Assembly: GCA_012295275.1 (NCBI GenBank)
Contig: CM022679.1
Span: 11,911,915 to 11,975,914 of the forward strand
DNA from: Chrysomallon squamiferum
Taxonomy: Eukaryota > Mollusca > Gastropoda > Neomphalida > Peltospiridae
Length of the DNA: 64,000 bases
Direction: 5' to 3'
Of this stretch, positions 45,338 to 51,972 are shown piece after piece. The notes beneath the pieces were generated by a model, which was not told where the DNA came from, ran no database searches, and saw nothing but the letters and a program-made list of their open reading frames with translations. Position 1 is the stretch's first letter; every line of letters starts with the position of its first letter. The translations under genes were made by a program, and so were the position numbers.

Positions 45338-46260
45338 GTTTCATAATTCTGAGATGAATTAAGACTAATTATTATTTTAAAACAGTTTTTTGATTGTCAT
45401 CTTCTTGACAGTATTAGAATATGTAATAATTTTAACTAATCATTGCCAGGATAAAATAAAACTATGAAAATGATTATGACTTCTTCTGCACACAGATCTA
45501 AGTAGTAACAGTCAAATGGGAGATGTTCTTGGAGGTGCCATTGGTAGTGGAGTTGCATTACTTACTGTTTTACTTATTATCACTGGATGTGTAGTGAGGA
45601 AAAGGTGAGAAATAAAACCTTTTTTTTGTCAGTCTTGTGTGTTCATTCTGAACTTTTTGCAGAAGTTCAGTGAAAGTTAAAGATAATGTAGCTTTCTGAG
45701 ACTTTGTTTCTTACAAAAAAAAAAAAATATACATAATTCTTGGTGCCTTGAAGAACATCACATACTTTTCAGCTTTTTTTATAATTTAATGATTATTTTC
45801 AGTCAAAATAACGTTGATGGCAATGGGATAATTTAAAATGTTTTGTGGTGATCTTCGGAATTTTTATTGACTAATTGGTGTTTTTGGTTAAGGGTTACTA
45901 TTCTAATGATATTCAGAAATGCTGCTAGTGTAGGTTTATAAAATTATAATTAACAAAATGTAAAAGAATATGAATAAAATGGTATTTTATATTTTTTTAA
46001 ATATAAGGAGTCAGGATAAAAAGAAATTAATGAAATCGACAAGGAGCATCAATTCTGAATTTCCTTCATTTCCTTCATTTCTGGGTCCCATGGAGTCCTT
46101 GCCGTACCTTGCGTACAAAAGTCAGTATTTAAATCCAATGTTTGACAATACGGAAATGATTGACTACTATAATCCAACTGGAATCAGTGCATTTGACACA
46201 CCACAGTTTATACCTTACACAGATGATGCAATGCCACCAGAAGAACAAAATCATCCTTGA
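328..46260 (+). CDS. SVEP1-like giant sushi/EGF/HYR/GCC-repeat transmembrane protein (3' part, 65 exons)
   Basis: Sixty-five exons join in one continuous frame (10,907 coding bases; two bases finish a codon begun upstream, then 3,634 codons and TGA). The gene enters from the left, so its start and signal peptide are not visible. Most exons are single domains bounded by phase-1 introns, the signature of exon shuffling. Predicted architecture is a type I membrane protein with an ectodomain of over 3,500 residues, a single transmembrane helix and a short cytoplasmic tail. Known relatives (SVEP1 family) are secreted adhesion/matrix proteins; a receptor or adhesion role here is inference. The order sushi-HYR-HYR-sushi-X-GCC-EGF-pentraxin resembles SVEP1, but the remainder does not. 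Exon coordinates and domains are in the block entries below. Exon joins are by eye; the total being in frame across 64 introns is strong support. Alternative splicing cannot be judged. Confidence 0.9.
551..598. repeat. (GT)n microsatellite in intron 1
   Basis: Almost pure TG dinucleotides with one GA interruption, about 30 bases after the donor of exon 1. Confidence 0.95.
768..794. repeat. (TAA)n microsatellite
   Basis: Nine TAA units in the intron before exon 2. Confidence 0.95.
2846..3546 (+). CDS. Two calcium-binding EGF domains, exons 5-6
   Basis: Exons 2846-2971 and 3355-3546, both phase 1-1. They open with DKDEC and DINEC, the Asp/Asn-x-Asp/Asn-Glu calcium ligands of cbEGF domains. 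Both carry the Asn-hydroxylation consensus ([20 protein letters not shown]). The second exon has an extra stretch of about 25 residues before its last Cys, making it longer than a usual EGF. Two cbEGFs in tandem normally form a rigid rod when calcium is bound. Confidence 0.92.
3816..6581 (+). CDS. Four sushi domains, exons 7-10
   Basis: Exons 3816-3995, 4244-4456, 5268-5462 and 6393-6581, all phase 1-1. Exons 7, 9 and 10 are ordinary sushi domains ([30 protein letters not shown] at their ends). Exon 8 is longer (71 codons) and more divergent, with ECILENGS and TPECP near its C-terminus and no Trp in that place. The acceptor of exon 10 (TTCATTATGAAG, ending 6392) is weak but is the only one that fits the frame. 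N-glycosylation sequons are frequent. Confidence 0.88.
6750..7787 (+). CDS. Two HYR domains, exons 11-12
   Basis: Exons 6750-6989 and 7557-7787, phase 1-1, 80 and 77 codons. HYR is an immunoglobulin-like adhesion fold often paired with sushi domains. Exon 11 shows DTTPPHF and CQNM at its start and the hallmark [16 protein letters not shown] near its end. Exon 12 begins [10 protein letters not shown] and ends [11 protein letters not shown]. Exon 11 ends at a GC donor (A|gcaagt at 6990). The HYR pair flanked by sushi domains is the arrangement seen in SVEP1. Confidence 0.87.
8406..8606 (+). CDS. Sushi domain after the HYR pair, exon 13
   Basis: One phase 1-1 exon of 67 codons with sushi cysteines ([30 protein letters not shown]) and the conserved Trp. 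There is a second possible acceptor (TTTTTCAG ending 8423), but only the CAG at 8403-8405 keeps the first Cys. It leads into the first copy of the X module. Confidence 0.87.
9716..10942 (+). CDS. Module X1 (SEA/ferredoxin-like candidate), exons 14-15
   Basis: Exon 9716-9927 (phase 1 to 0) and exon 10720-10942 (phase 0 to 1). About 145 residues between a sushi and the Cys-rich repeats. I do not recognise a named family. Predicted elements by eye are a strand ([12 protein letters not shown]), a helix around [17 protein letters not shown], a strand ([10 protein letters not shown]), a strand (DITLEVLNF) and a helix ([18 protein letters not shown]), that is beta-alpha-beta-beta-alpha. A Cys-containing tail follows. 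Two later segments (26988-28984, 42289-43899) sit in the same position before Cys-rich repeats and appear homologous. The exon chain is secure; the fold is inference. Confidence 0.78.
11391..13822 (+). CDS. Three GCC2/GCC3 (ephrin-receptor-like) Cys-rich repeats, exons 16-18
   Basis: Exons 11391-11543, 12209-12367 and 13661-13822, all phase 1-1 and about 51-54 codons. Each follows C-x-G-x-Y/F, a C-x-x-C pair, a second C-x-x-C pair and a final Cys (for example [24 protein letters not shown]). This is the GCC2/GCC3 or ephrin-receptor-like type of disulfide-rich repeat, related in look to TNFR modules, and forms extended stalks. In SVEP1 similar repeats precede the EGF array. Confidence 0.88.
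14291..14597 (+). CDS. EGF domain and first part of a second EGF, exons 19-20
   Basis: Exons 14291-14371 and 14484-14597, phase 1-1. They encode one EGF split between the two exons ([17 protein letters not shown], then YTGPNC) and the first five cysteines of the next ([21 protein letters not shown]). The sixth Cys of the second EGF lies in exon 22 (NGTYCEQ), so the PAN exon between them interrupts this EGF. Confidence 0.88.
14906..15151 (+). CDS. PAN/Apple-type domain inserted in an EGF, exon 21
   Basis: One phase 1-1 exon of 82 codons. It shows six cysteines in PAN/Apple order: [10 protein letters not shown] at the start, the central [12 protein letters not shown], then HLCLLFN, and a terminal KNC. 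PAN domains bind proteins or carbohydrates in plasma kallikrein, plasminogen and many invertebrate lectins. It interrupts EGF b: five cysteines lie before it and the sixth in the next exon. Because its length is a multiple of three and it is phase 1-1, skipping it keeps the frame and gives an uninterrupted EGF. Confidence 0.8.
16099..20968 (+). CDS. EGF array, about twelve EGF repeats, exons 22-30
   Basis: Exons 16099-16237, 16446-16576, 17133-17348, 17654-17890, 19040-19164, 19529-19722, 20032-20159, 20464-20577 and 20825-20968. Phases run 1-2, 2-1, 1-1, 1-1, 1-0, 0-2, 2-1, 1-1, 1-1, and every junction fits. The exon ends fall inside EGF modules, often just before GY-x-G-x-x-C. Clear examples are CLNGTC with GFTGTHC, CLYGGQC with GFGGTHC, CRHGGNC with GWDGKTC, and GYQGVNC. 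Some carry acidic residues before the first Cys (DVDDC, DAIDEC) typical of calcium-binding EGFs; others are plain. Such arrays make long flexible or calcium-stiffened spacers. Together with exons 19-20 I count about 14 EGFs. Confidence 0.88.
16764..16807. repeat. (GT)n microsatellite
   Basis: TG repeat with one TATG interruption in the intron between exons 23 and 24. Confidence 0.95.
21782..24589 (+). CDS. Pentraxin/LamG-type (concanavalin-like) domain, exons 31-33
   Basis: Exons 21782-21947 (phase 1-2), 23458-23652 (2-2) and 24330-24589 (2-1). The middle exon carries [11 protein letters not shown] followed by [10 protein letters not shown], the jelly-roll core of pentraxin/LamG domains. The third has [20 protein letters not shown], the F-x-G-x-I...W-x-x-x-L-S-x-x-E-I motif of pentraxins. 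The last exon extends about 45 residues beyond, ending with two cysteines (KLCNVS, KTCENK). The long first intron (1.5 kb) contains nothing recognisable. The place after the EGF array matches SVEP1. Confidence 0.85.
24942..25515 (+). CDS. Third HYR domain, exons 34-35
   Basis: Exons 24942-25076 and 25420-25515, both phase 1-1. The HYR domain is split by an intron, unlike the first two. The C-terminal hallmark is [15 protein letters not shown] followed by GDCRFKVYV. It opens a second HYR-sushi-X-GCC series. Confidence 0.82.
25968..26156 (+). CDS. Degenerate sushi-like domain, exon 36
   Basis: A phase 1-1 exon of 63 codons starting after a weak acceptor (TATAAAG, ending 25967). It has five cysteines (QDCNAA, QFCDSS, IFCHSP, INCGVL, PPCGG/D region) rather than a clean sushi pattern, with the Trp in PWPNIINC. 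Its position after an HYR and before X2 equals exon 13, which supports a diverged sushi. A different open frame overlapping it from 25980 does not continue in phase with the neighbouring exons. Confidence 0.7.
26988..28984 (+). CDS. Module X2 (SEA/ferredoxin-like candidate), exons 37-39
   Basis: Exons 26988-27210 (phase 1-2), 27813-27897 (2-0) and 28888-28984 (0-1), about 135 residues. By eye the order is strand ([11 protein letters not shown]), helix ([17 protein letters not shown]), strand ([12 protein letters not shown]), strand ([10 protein letters not shown]), helix ([14 protein letters not shown]), then a tail with [14 protein letters not shown]. The phases 1-2, 2-0, 0-1 are identical to those of X3, showing common ancestry. 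The intron 27898-28887 of about 1 kb holds nothing recognisable. Confidence 0.8.
27384..27449. repeat. A-run and (AAT)n microsatellite
   Basis: A long A-run passes into AAT repeats in the intron between exons 37 and 38. Confidence 0.92.
29140..41267 (+). CDS. Nineteen consecutive GCC2/GCC3 Cys-rich repeats, exons 40-58
   Basis: Nineteen one-exon repeats, all phase 1-1 and 50-59 codons: 29140-29301, 30088-30243, 30568-30729, 31157-31318, 31444-31620, 32456-32617, 32920-33093, 33213-33377, 33723-33890, 34678-34833, 35687-35836, 36302-36466, 36810-36968, 37462-37620, 38209-38373, 38666-38830, 39525-39692, 40402-40566, 41100-41267. Each has C-x-x-G-x-x, a C-x-x-C-P-x-G-x-Y-Q core and a final Gly-Ser/Ala-x-x-x-x-x-C stretch. 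Sequons are frequent. Exon 43 (31157) ends with donor GTAAGT at 31319 rather than the overlapping AG|GTGTAA, because only the former keeps phase. Exon 50 (35687) has two in-frame donors 6 bases apart. The array would form a long disulfide-rich stalk. Confidence 0.9.
31059..31105. repeat. (AC)n microsatellite
   Basis: Impure CA-rich sequence followed by about 14 AC units in the intron before exon 43. Confidence 0.92.
37244..37320 (+). pseudogene. Relic GCC-repeat exon inside an intron
   Basis: In the intron between exons 52 and 53, positions 37244-37274 match 33209-33239 (acceptor plus start of exon 47) at 30 of 31 bases. After a usable CAG acceptor the frame reads on in phase 1 (TCTLGQIIA) but loses the repeat cysteines and reaches a TGA near 37308. 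It looks like a partial copy of a repeat exon that has decayed or was copied incompletely. It has no fitting donor, so I exclude it from the coding sequence. Confidence 0.7.
37625..37702. repeat. Long (GT)n microsatellite abutting a splice donor
   Basis: About 38 GT units with two or three interruptions start within the donor hexamer of exon 53 (A|GTAAGT at 37621-37626). Confidence 0.95.
42289..43899 (+). CDS. Module X3 with RRRR site, exons 59-61
   Basis: Exons 42289-42553 (phase 1-2), 43445-43538 (2-0) and 43806-43899 (0-1), about 150 residues. Strand ([16 protein letters not shown]), helix ([17 protein letters not shown]), strand ([12 protein letters not shown]), then [10 protein letters not shown], strand (VTANLVIDD), helix ([15 protein letters not shown]). 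It shares phases with X2. The four arginines (42489-42500) fit the R-x-K/R-R consensus of furin-like proprotein convertases and lie in the loop between predicted strands 2 and 3. The module is about 175 residues before the transmembrane helix. Confidence 0.8.
44262..44405 (+). CDS. Last GCC2/GCC3 repeat, exon 62
   Basis: One phase 1-1 exon of 48 codons ([31 protein letters not shown]). It is the 23rd repeat of this type in the window and the shortest, and it follows X3 as X1 and X2 are followed by repeats. Confidence 0.88.
44975..45088 (+). CDS. Membrane-proximal EGF domain, exon 63
   Basis: A phase 1-1 exon encoding one complete EGF ([28 protein letters not shown]). CQNGGTC fits the O-fucosylation consensus C2-x4-S/T-C3. 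It lacks the acidic N-terminal calcium ligands of cbEGFs. It is the last ectodomain module before the membrane. Confidence 0.9.
45296..45337. repeat. (AAT)n microsatellite
   Basis: Fourteen ATA/AAT units in the intron before the transmembrane exon. Confidence 0.95.
45496..45604 (+). CDS. Transmembrane helix exon, exon 64
   Basis: Exon of phase 1-2. A short linker ([10 protein letters not shown]) is followed by about 22 hydrophobic residues rich in Gly, Leu, Val and Ile ([20 protein letters not shown], then GCVV) and a basic stop-transfer RKR. This gives a type I topology with the domain arrays outside. A GGxxxG-like pattern (GGAIGSG) could support helix packing. Confidence 0.9.
46008..46260 (+). 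CDS. Cytoplasmic tail and stop, exon 65
   Basis: Terminal exon of phase 2, ending TGA at 46258-46260, about 84 residues. The basic start ([10 protein letters not shown]) is followed by a Pro/Tyr/Asn-rich tail without known domain. Visible short motifs are YLNP and YYNP (Y-x-N type, potential SH2 sites if phosphorylated), NPMF, and an acidic C-terminus (DDAMPPEE). The acceptor is AAGGAG, so splicing after either AG (46007 or 46010) stays in frame and changes one residue. Confidence 0.85.
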
Positions 46261-46929
46261 TCTGCTGGCCAGCAACACTGCCATAAGGCCAAATCAACCA
46301 TTACTGATGGAAACTTAAAGCTGCTGAAAGGAAAACTGGACAAACATAATTTTATAAAAATATAAAAGTATCCTACACACCTACCTAAACACATACACAC
46401 AGACACACACATATACACTGGTTTTATGTACATTATCTTTGTCTTTGATTAAAAAAAGGTACAAGTAATCCTCAAAACAAAACAAAAAATCATAATCGCT
46501 TTAAAAATTATAGATAATCTTTCAGAAAAATGCTTATGTGTCCATGTATAATTAAAATGGACTTTCATTTTTGTTAGATGATTTGAAAATATAATAATAA
46601 TCTCATCTTACAACCTATAAATTAATAACAAATTGTGAAGTGCTATATCCTAAACTATATATAATGAAATTTGTTTTTCTAATTTTGTTTTGGTAATGTA
46701 TGTTTAGCTACATATTTGAACCCTTAAGCACTGGTGGTGGTATGACAGAAGATGTTTTTAATAATTTTGATATTTTATTTGTGACTGTTAATTAGTTAAT
46801 AGTCCCAAGTTGTAATAGACAGAAAAAAGTTGTATTTGATTCTTGGTGGTGGGGTAACATTCCTTATAATTAATCATTTTGATATTTTATATGCAACAGT
46901 TATACCTAATAGAAGTAATATTTACTATG

Positions 46930-47045
46930 TATTATTAATATTTTTGATATATGTACTACTATTATTAATATTTTTGATATATGTACTGCCTATTATTAAT
47001 ATTTTTGATATATGTACTACCTGTTATTAATATTTTTGATATTTT
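46930..47045. repeat. Minisatellite, 30-31 bp unit, nearly four copies
   Basis: Units begin at 46930, 46960, 46991 and 47022. Each reads TATTATTAATATTTTTGATA followed by TATGTACTAC or close variants; the last is truncated and slightly diverged. It lies in the 3' flank of the receptor gene. Confidence 0.9.
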
Positions 47046-48155
47046 TAATGTGTTAGATTAATTAATATATCCAAGAAGTCATAGCCAAATGAAATATTTA
47101 GATGTCACTGGAGATGATGTAACTGTAGTTGTTATTGATAATTTTGATATTTCATTTACAGTGGGTAATTAATTGATTATTGTTCTGATCATGTTTTCAA
47201 CATTGGTGTGTATGTTATAACACTGCATAATTTCAGTGCCTTCATGCTTTTTTATTAATTTTTCATAAGCCAACAGTTCAAATGTCTGTTACTGTTAGAA
47301 GATTTGATTTGTGAAGTCTGATTTAGGTTTCACAATAAGTAAGTTATTGTCAGCTATAAGCTTACTTGAATTCATCAGCTGGACAAATGAAATTTGCATT
47401 ACATGAAAAGATAATTTTTTATTTTAATTCTATATATATATTACCAATTAATAATAAAAATGTCTGTTTTTTTACCCATTATATTGCTAACAGTTTTATT
47501 GAATAATAAATATTAATGTATAAAATAATGACATTTTTGTTTCATTTGTTACAATTTTAAAAGTTGTATCAAATTAATTATTCTCATATACTCGGCTACA
47601 TATGATACACATATTTAACTTGGATCTTCAAATTCTTTTTCTCAAACAAATATATATACATAAATTTTTTGAATAAAAGATGAACATAATGACTTAAATA
47701 CAACTACTTTCACAAGCTTTAAAAGAAGCAATACTCATTTATATTTTTGTTAAACTATATTTTTTTTTATAATATAATCAGTATTGAAAATGACCTGTTT
47801 TTATTTTCAAAGCATTAAATTAAATATTTAAACTGCATGAATGGAAACCATTATCATGCACTTTTATTACTACCTCAATAAATCAGCATTAAAATTACAT
47901 TTACTTACTTTGAGTTGGCTAAATAATTTTTTTCCATTTCAAAACTGCATAAAAAATGTAGATTTCGCCTTAACAAATAAATGTATAACATTATTAATAT
48001 GAATCAAATTTCTGAGAGTATCTTCCTCCTGTAAATAAATATTTGGGAATATTATACTTTTGGGATCATTTCAGAATTAATGTCAAGTTTAAAGTTAGTT
48101 TTTTTGGACATTATTAGACAGAAATAATCAGTCTTTAAATAATGTTAGATTCTGA

Positions 48156-48196
48156 CAGATTAGATATAACTTCAGTCTGAAGTTATATATAATCTG
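48156..48196. repeat. Near-perfect 20-bp inverted repeat with 1-base centre
   Basis: Left arm 48156-48175 (CAGATTAGATATAACTTCAG) pairs with right arm 48177-48196 at 19 of 20 positions around a single T. No gene or U-rich terminator context is apparent. Confidence 0.85.
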
Positions 48197-48776
48197 TTAA
48201 TAATCTTAGAAAACAAATGCAGAGCCAAAAGATGATGTCAGGTATAATATTATAGTTGAAGATTCTGTCTGGAATAGTTTATATATATACAAGGTGTCCT
48301 TGTTTTATTCCAGTTGAAAATAACGCCAGTTTACGTTTTTCTTAAAATCTCCAAAGTATGAGAAAAAAAAATTAAATTAAAAATTATCAAAAAAATTAAT
48401 TAAATTAAATTAACTTTAATATATATAATAAGAATGAATAAATAAAATATTTCAAACAAAATTTTCTTTAACTGTTTGAAAAAGTAATAAATTTAAAACA
48501 TATTTTAACTTGTATCACGAGCTTGCAAGGATTTGAGCCAGCGGTGGAAAGTGCTACAGTCATGCATAACATTTTAAAGTCAGCTTAGAGGCCTATTTAG
48601 ATTCTGTTGAAACTGCTTGTTGATAGGAAAGGATAATAAAACATCTTTGCAAAAGATTTCGCAGATTTGGCGCGAACAGATGAACAGAAGGATGAAGATG
48701 AAGCAGAATGTGTTTCGAAAATTATTGCCAGGATTGAAGTGTCATTTTTGAATGAAGCATCTTATAAAAATTTTAA

Positions 48777-49254
48777 TTTTAATTAAAAGACTGAGTCATT
48801 ATATCTCTCGTAATATATAATATATTAGTCCGGTGGCAGGGACCGATAAGCGTGCATTGCGGTCCGTACAAAGTTTTTTTGCTGTTTCTATACCTCCGAG
48901 ATGAGTTCTTTAAGAATCTGAATGATGCCACTCTGTCATCCTTGGGCAATCCGCACAATATGCAAATTAAGGCCGCCATTACTGAAAATCTTGTTTTCGT
49001 CAATATCTCAGTAACTATGCATGGTATCAAAATAATTTTGGTGTCTATCCCCATGTTTTGAGTGGTAAAGAATCAGATTAAGCCATTTCAGTCAAGATCA
49101 CACCAATATTTTCTGCAAAATATGCAAAAATCAACTTCAGTGTATATCCGAGTCGTTACAGAACATCCCCTTTATATATGCTGAGGCATCTTGCCATTAC
49201 TGATTTGATCAAACAAGTCACTTTCAACAACATTGTCACAGTCATCAACCCGTC
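48777..49254 (+). repeat. Left terminal inverted repeat
   Basis: It matches the reverse complement of 51386-51972 over most of its length, including TCTCTCGTAATATAT near the end, CTATCCCCATGTTTTGAGTG in the middle and CAGTCATCAACCCGTC at the inner end. The outer part near 48825-48870 differs by indels from the right arm. Confidence 0.85.
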
Positions 49255-49419
49255 GGGTGTGCTCATTCCGGCAGTGTGCTTCTCCGTGACATCCACAAAC
49301 ATCCACAAACATGCTGTCGAACAGGGTGTATCCGTAGCACAACCACACCTTATCGTTTCCAGCACCTCCCTAGTGGAGCAACACTAATGTTTGGTTGCAA
49401 TGTTACTGGGATCAAGCAT

Positions 49420-51385
49420 CTAGTACGTTCGTCACGTTCCCATCCGAACTAGACAGGATCTAATGCTGGAGGTTCTGAGTTGAGTGTTGATTTCCAAATA
49501 GCAGTCTGAATGTGCGCCCGCTTTACGTTCTCTTCGAATGCCTCTTTAGAAGGTGGAAGTGACTGAAGCTCTGGAGCCTTTGTCAAATTTTTTCTACCCA
49601 TCCTTCGCGACTAGACTTCTCCGCGGACCTCAGACCCTTTTGACCCCGTAGCAGGCAGCCATGAATGTTGTCGCTTATTCAATGATGTCACCTATGTCAT
49701 CAGATAATATGCCCAATTTGAGCAGTTCTACACCACTCTTAAGGACTTTGATGACGGTGCTTTTTCCTACTCCGAAGCACTGAGCCACGGTGTCACAGCC
49801 TGAGAGGGCATGGGCGGCTGGCAGTTGTGAAAGCAAGTGTCCATGTTCATTTGCACATTCCCCAATGTCTATAGTAGTTCGTTCAGCACTTGGTCCTTCC
49901 ATTGTAAGATGACAGGTCAGGTTCAACTTTGCGTAGAAATGCAGCAGGAGGACAAAACGTCTGTGTCCTCACATACGATGTTGATTCTTTTCACGCCACT
50001 TTCAGCTGCCTTAACCATTTGCTGTATGATTATTACATCCGCTTCTTCATGGCAAGTCATGAGATCTTCCCTACGGAAGACAATGCCATCCTGAATTACA
50101 ACTGGTACAGAGTCAGTAGAAGTAATGACCAGTATGTGTTCACCTGTGCTTTCTGGATCAAATTCTGACATATCATGTCTATGACCTGTACCTTATTCTC
50201 AGTTACTGTAAGGATAACCTTCTGGGGTGGCAATGGAGTATGTAACTGCAGTTTGTGTCGTCGGCTCGCTTCGTCACCAGCTCGAGCTGCCTGCGTTCCA
50301 CTTTTAATGCTGAAGTCGAAGTGGCGATCAAAGATCAGGTTTGTGTCCTGGCTTGCCACCTTTTCATCACATTCCTCGTGAAGCCGTTGACAAAATCTGC
50401 CCCAGTTCCTTGATTAGGCCAGTTTATGTCCCAAAGGATAGCACAGCCATCCAGTATTTCTACCTCTAATTTCTCAAACAAACGCTGGGACACAGTCACC
50501 TGCAGATTCTTCTTCAGCGTTGATTTCGTAGTTGCGATTTTCATTTTGCCTTCATCATCAAACACTGAGGTAGGCACGGGTGACAGTTCATGCGCAAGGA
50601 CAGTTTTGATATCAATATCTCGAGACTGATGCAACCCTAGTACCCGCGATTAGATGAGATTCATGTCATACACATTATTGTTCCCAACCCTTACTGCCTT
50701 TCTCTTCACTGCTATGGTCACCACCAACTTGGATAAGGATGCATTAAATCCGCCAGGCCAGCTGTTTTCAAATGACACAAGTTGACCATTCCCAATATCC
50801 ACTGCGTCATGTGCGTTCACCGTTTCAGGTGCAATCCGACCAGTAACGACATTGATCAAACCAACGGGATGACCAGTTGGATCCAGGGGATCGATGCAAG
50901 TCAGAAGTTTATCTCGTATCTTGACCCTGTCCTTGGCATCCGAAGTGATGCGTGATGGCTTCTCTTCTTTAATGACTCGTTACCTCCCTCTCTCCACTGT
51001 CATCGGACATGTCCGCGATATTTTGAACGATCATGCTGCAGGTGTGCATACTGTATACCCATCGTTTTAGGGTTTCGGGCTTCAGGGTTATGCCTATGAT
51101 TCCATTTGGACCATGCCCGTAACGCATGAAGGTTGTCTCTATCCACATGTCGGACCAGATCCCGTTCCAGAGTACCGGCTTGTGCCGCATGGTGTGTTCA
51201 CCTCTCATGAAGCTCTGAAGCACTTCAGGTGGGAGACGCTTCATTGTACTCAGGTAGTACAACCCGTATCTCGCGTAGTTGAAGTGAGCAGAGGCAAAAA
51301 AGTATGGCATCATTTGCTCTACTGCCCAGAGGTGGAGTGGCCAATCTGCCTCTCGTTCCGCCCGCACGAAGACCATCATGATGAA
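49420..51385 (-). pseudogene. Broken transposon protein gene (XPG/PIN-nuclease-like)
   Basis: Read on the minus strand from about 51380 downwards, several open pieces in different frames line up as one protein: a part with DWPLHLWAVEQMMPYF and NGIWSDMWIETTFMRYG (51379-50969), a middle part with VVTGRIAPETVNAHDAV (50859-50650) and LEVEILDGCAILWDINWP (50634-50335), then IFDRHFDFSIKSGTQAA (50359-50096), CHEEADVIIIQQMV with NIVCEDTDVL (50171-49923), and LPAAHALSGCDTV (49926-49675). The acidic EEAD and EDTD motifs and the GCDT helix-hairpin-like segment suggest an XPG/PIN-type nuclease. Stops and frameshifts between pieces show it is dead. The exact family assignment is inference. Confidence 0.7.
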
Positions 51386-51972
51386 GACGGGTTGATGACT
51401 GTGACAATGTTGTTGAAAGTGACTTGTTTGAGGACTGAGTCAAATCAGTAATGGCAACATGTCTCAGCAAAAGTAAAGGGGATGTTCTGTAACGACTCGG
51501 ATATACACTGAAGTTGATTTTTGGTTTATTTTTCAGAAAAATATTGGACACCAAAATTATTTTGATACCATCTTGACTGAAATGGTGTGATCTTGACTGA
51601 AATGGCTTAATCTGATTCTTTACCACTCAAAACATGGGGATAGACACCAAAATTATTTTGATACCATGCATAGTTACTGAAATATTGACGAAAACAAGAT
51701 TTTCAGTAATGGCGGCCTTAATTTGCATATTGTGCGGATTGCCCAAGGATGACAGAGTGGCATCATTCAGATTCTTATAGAGCACATCTCAGAGGTATAG
51801 AAACAGCAAAAAAACTTTGTACGGACTGTATTGCAAGGTTCTCCAAAAATCTGGGGTTTGGCAACCGGACTATATGCAATTATTATGCAAACTGAATAAA
51901 AAAGAACTGCTATAAAAGCACTGATAACAATATATATTACGAGAGATATAATGAGTCAGTCTTTTAATTAAA
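51386..51972 (-). repeat. Right terminal inverted repeat with internal duplications
   Basis: About 110 bases longer than the left arm. It contains GACACCAAAATTATTTTGAT twice (from 51547 and from 51642) and TCTTGACTGAAATGG twice in tandem (51571-51585 and 51591-51605), where the left arm has one copy. It also has extra sequence near 51835-51925 not present on the left. Confidence 0.85.

Larger units (their letters stand above)
46261..48776 (+). other. 3' UTR and intergenic sequence
   Basis: AT-rich sequence after the receptor stop. The first AATAAA hexamer is at 47453-47458, with an earlier ATTAAA at 46448-46453; either could end the transcript. It holds a minisatellite (46930-47045) and a palindrome (48156-48196). 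A stretch around 48645-48770 looks coding in one frame but has no support. No gene is seen. Confidence 0.6.
48777..51972. mobile_element. Decayed DNA transposon, Academ/XPG-type candidate
   Basis: About 3.2 kb, visibly less AT-rich than its surroundings, bounded by long imperfect terminal inverted repeats (48777-49254 and 51386-51972). The outer ends mirror each other as TTTTAATTAAAAGACTGA. The interior holds a broken minus-strand gene whose fragments resemble invertebrate transposon proteins with an XPG/PIN-like nuclease region. That points to the Academ superfamily, from memory of the family and not from a search. A TTAA or longer target duplication cannot be resolved because both ends read TTAATTAA. 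The element is inactive. Confidence 0.75.

Noticed and set aside
49178-50629. Several plus-strand open frames across the transposon
   Set aside because: They are shadows of the minus-strand transposon gene or of the inverted repeats; family motifs appear only on the minus strand.
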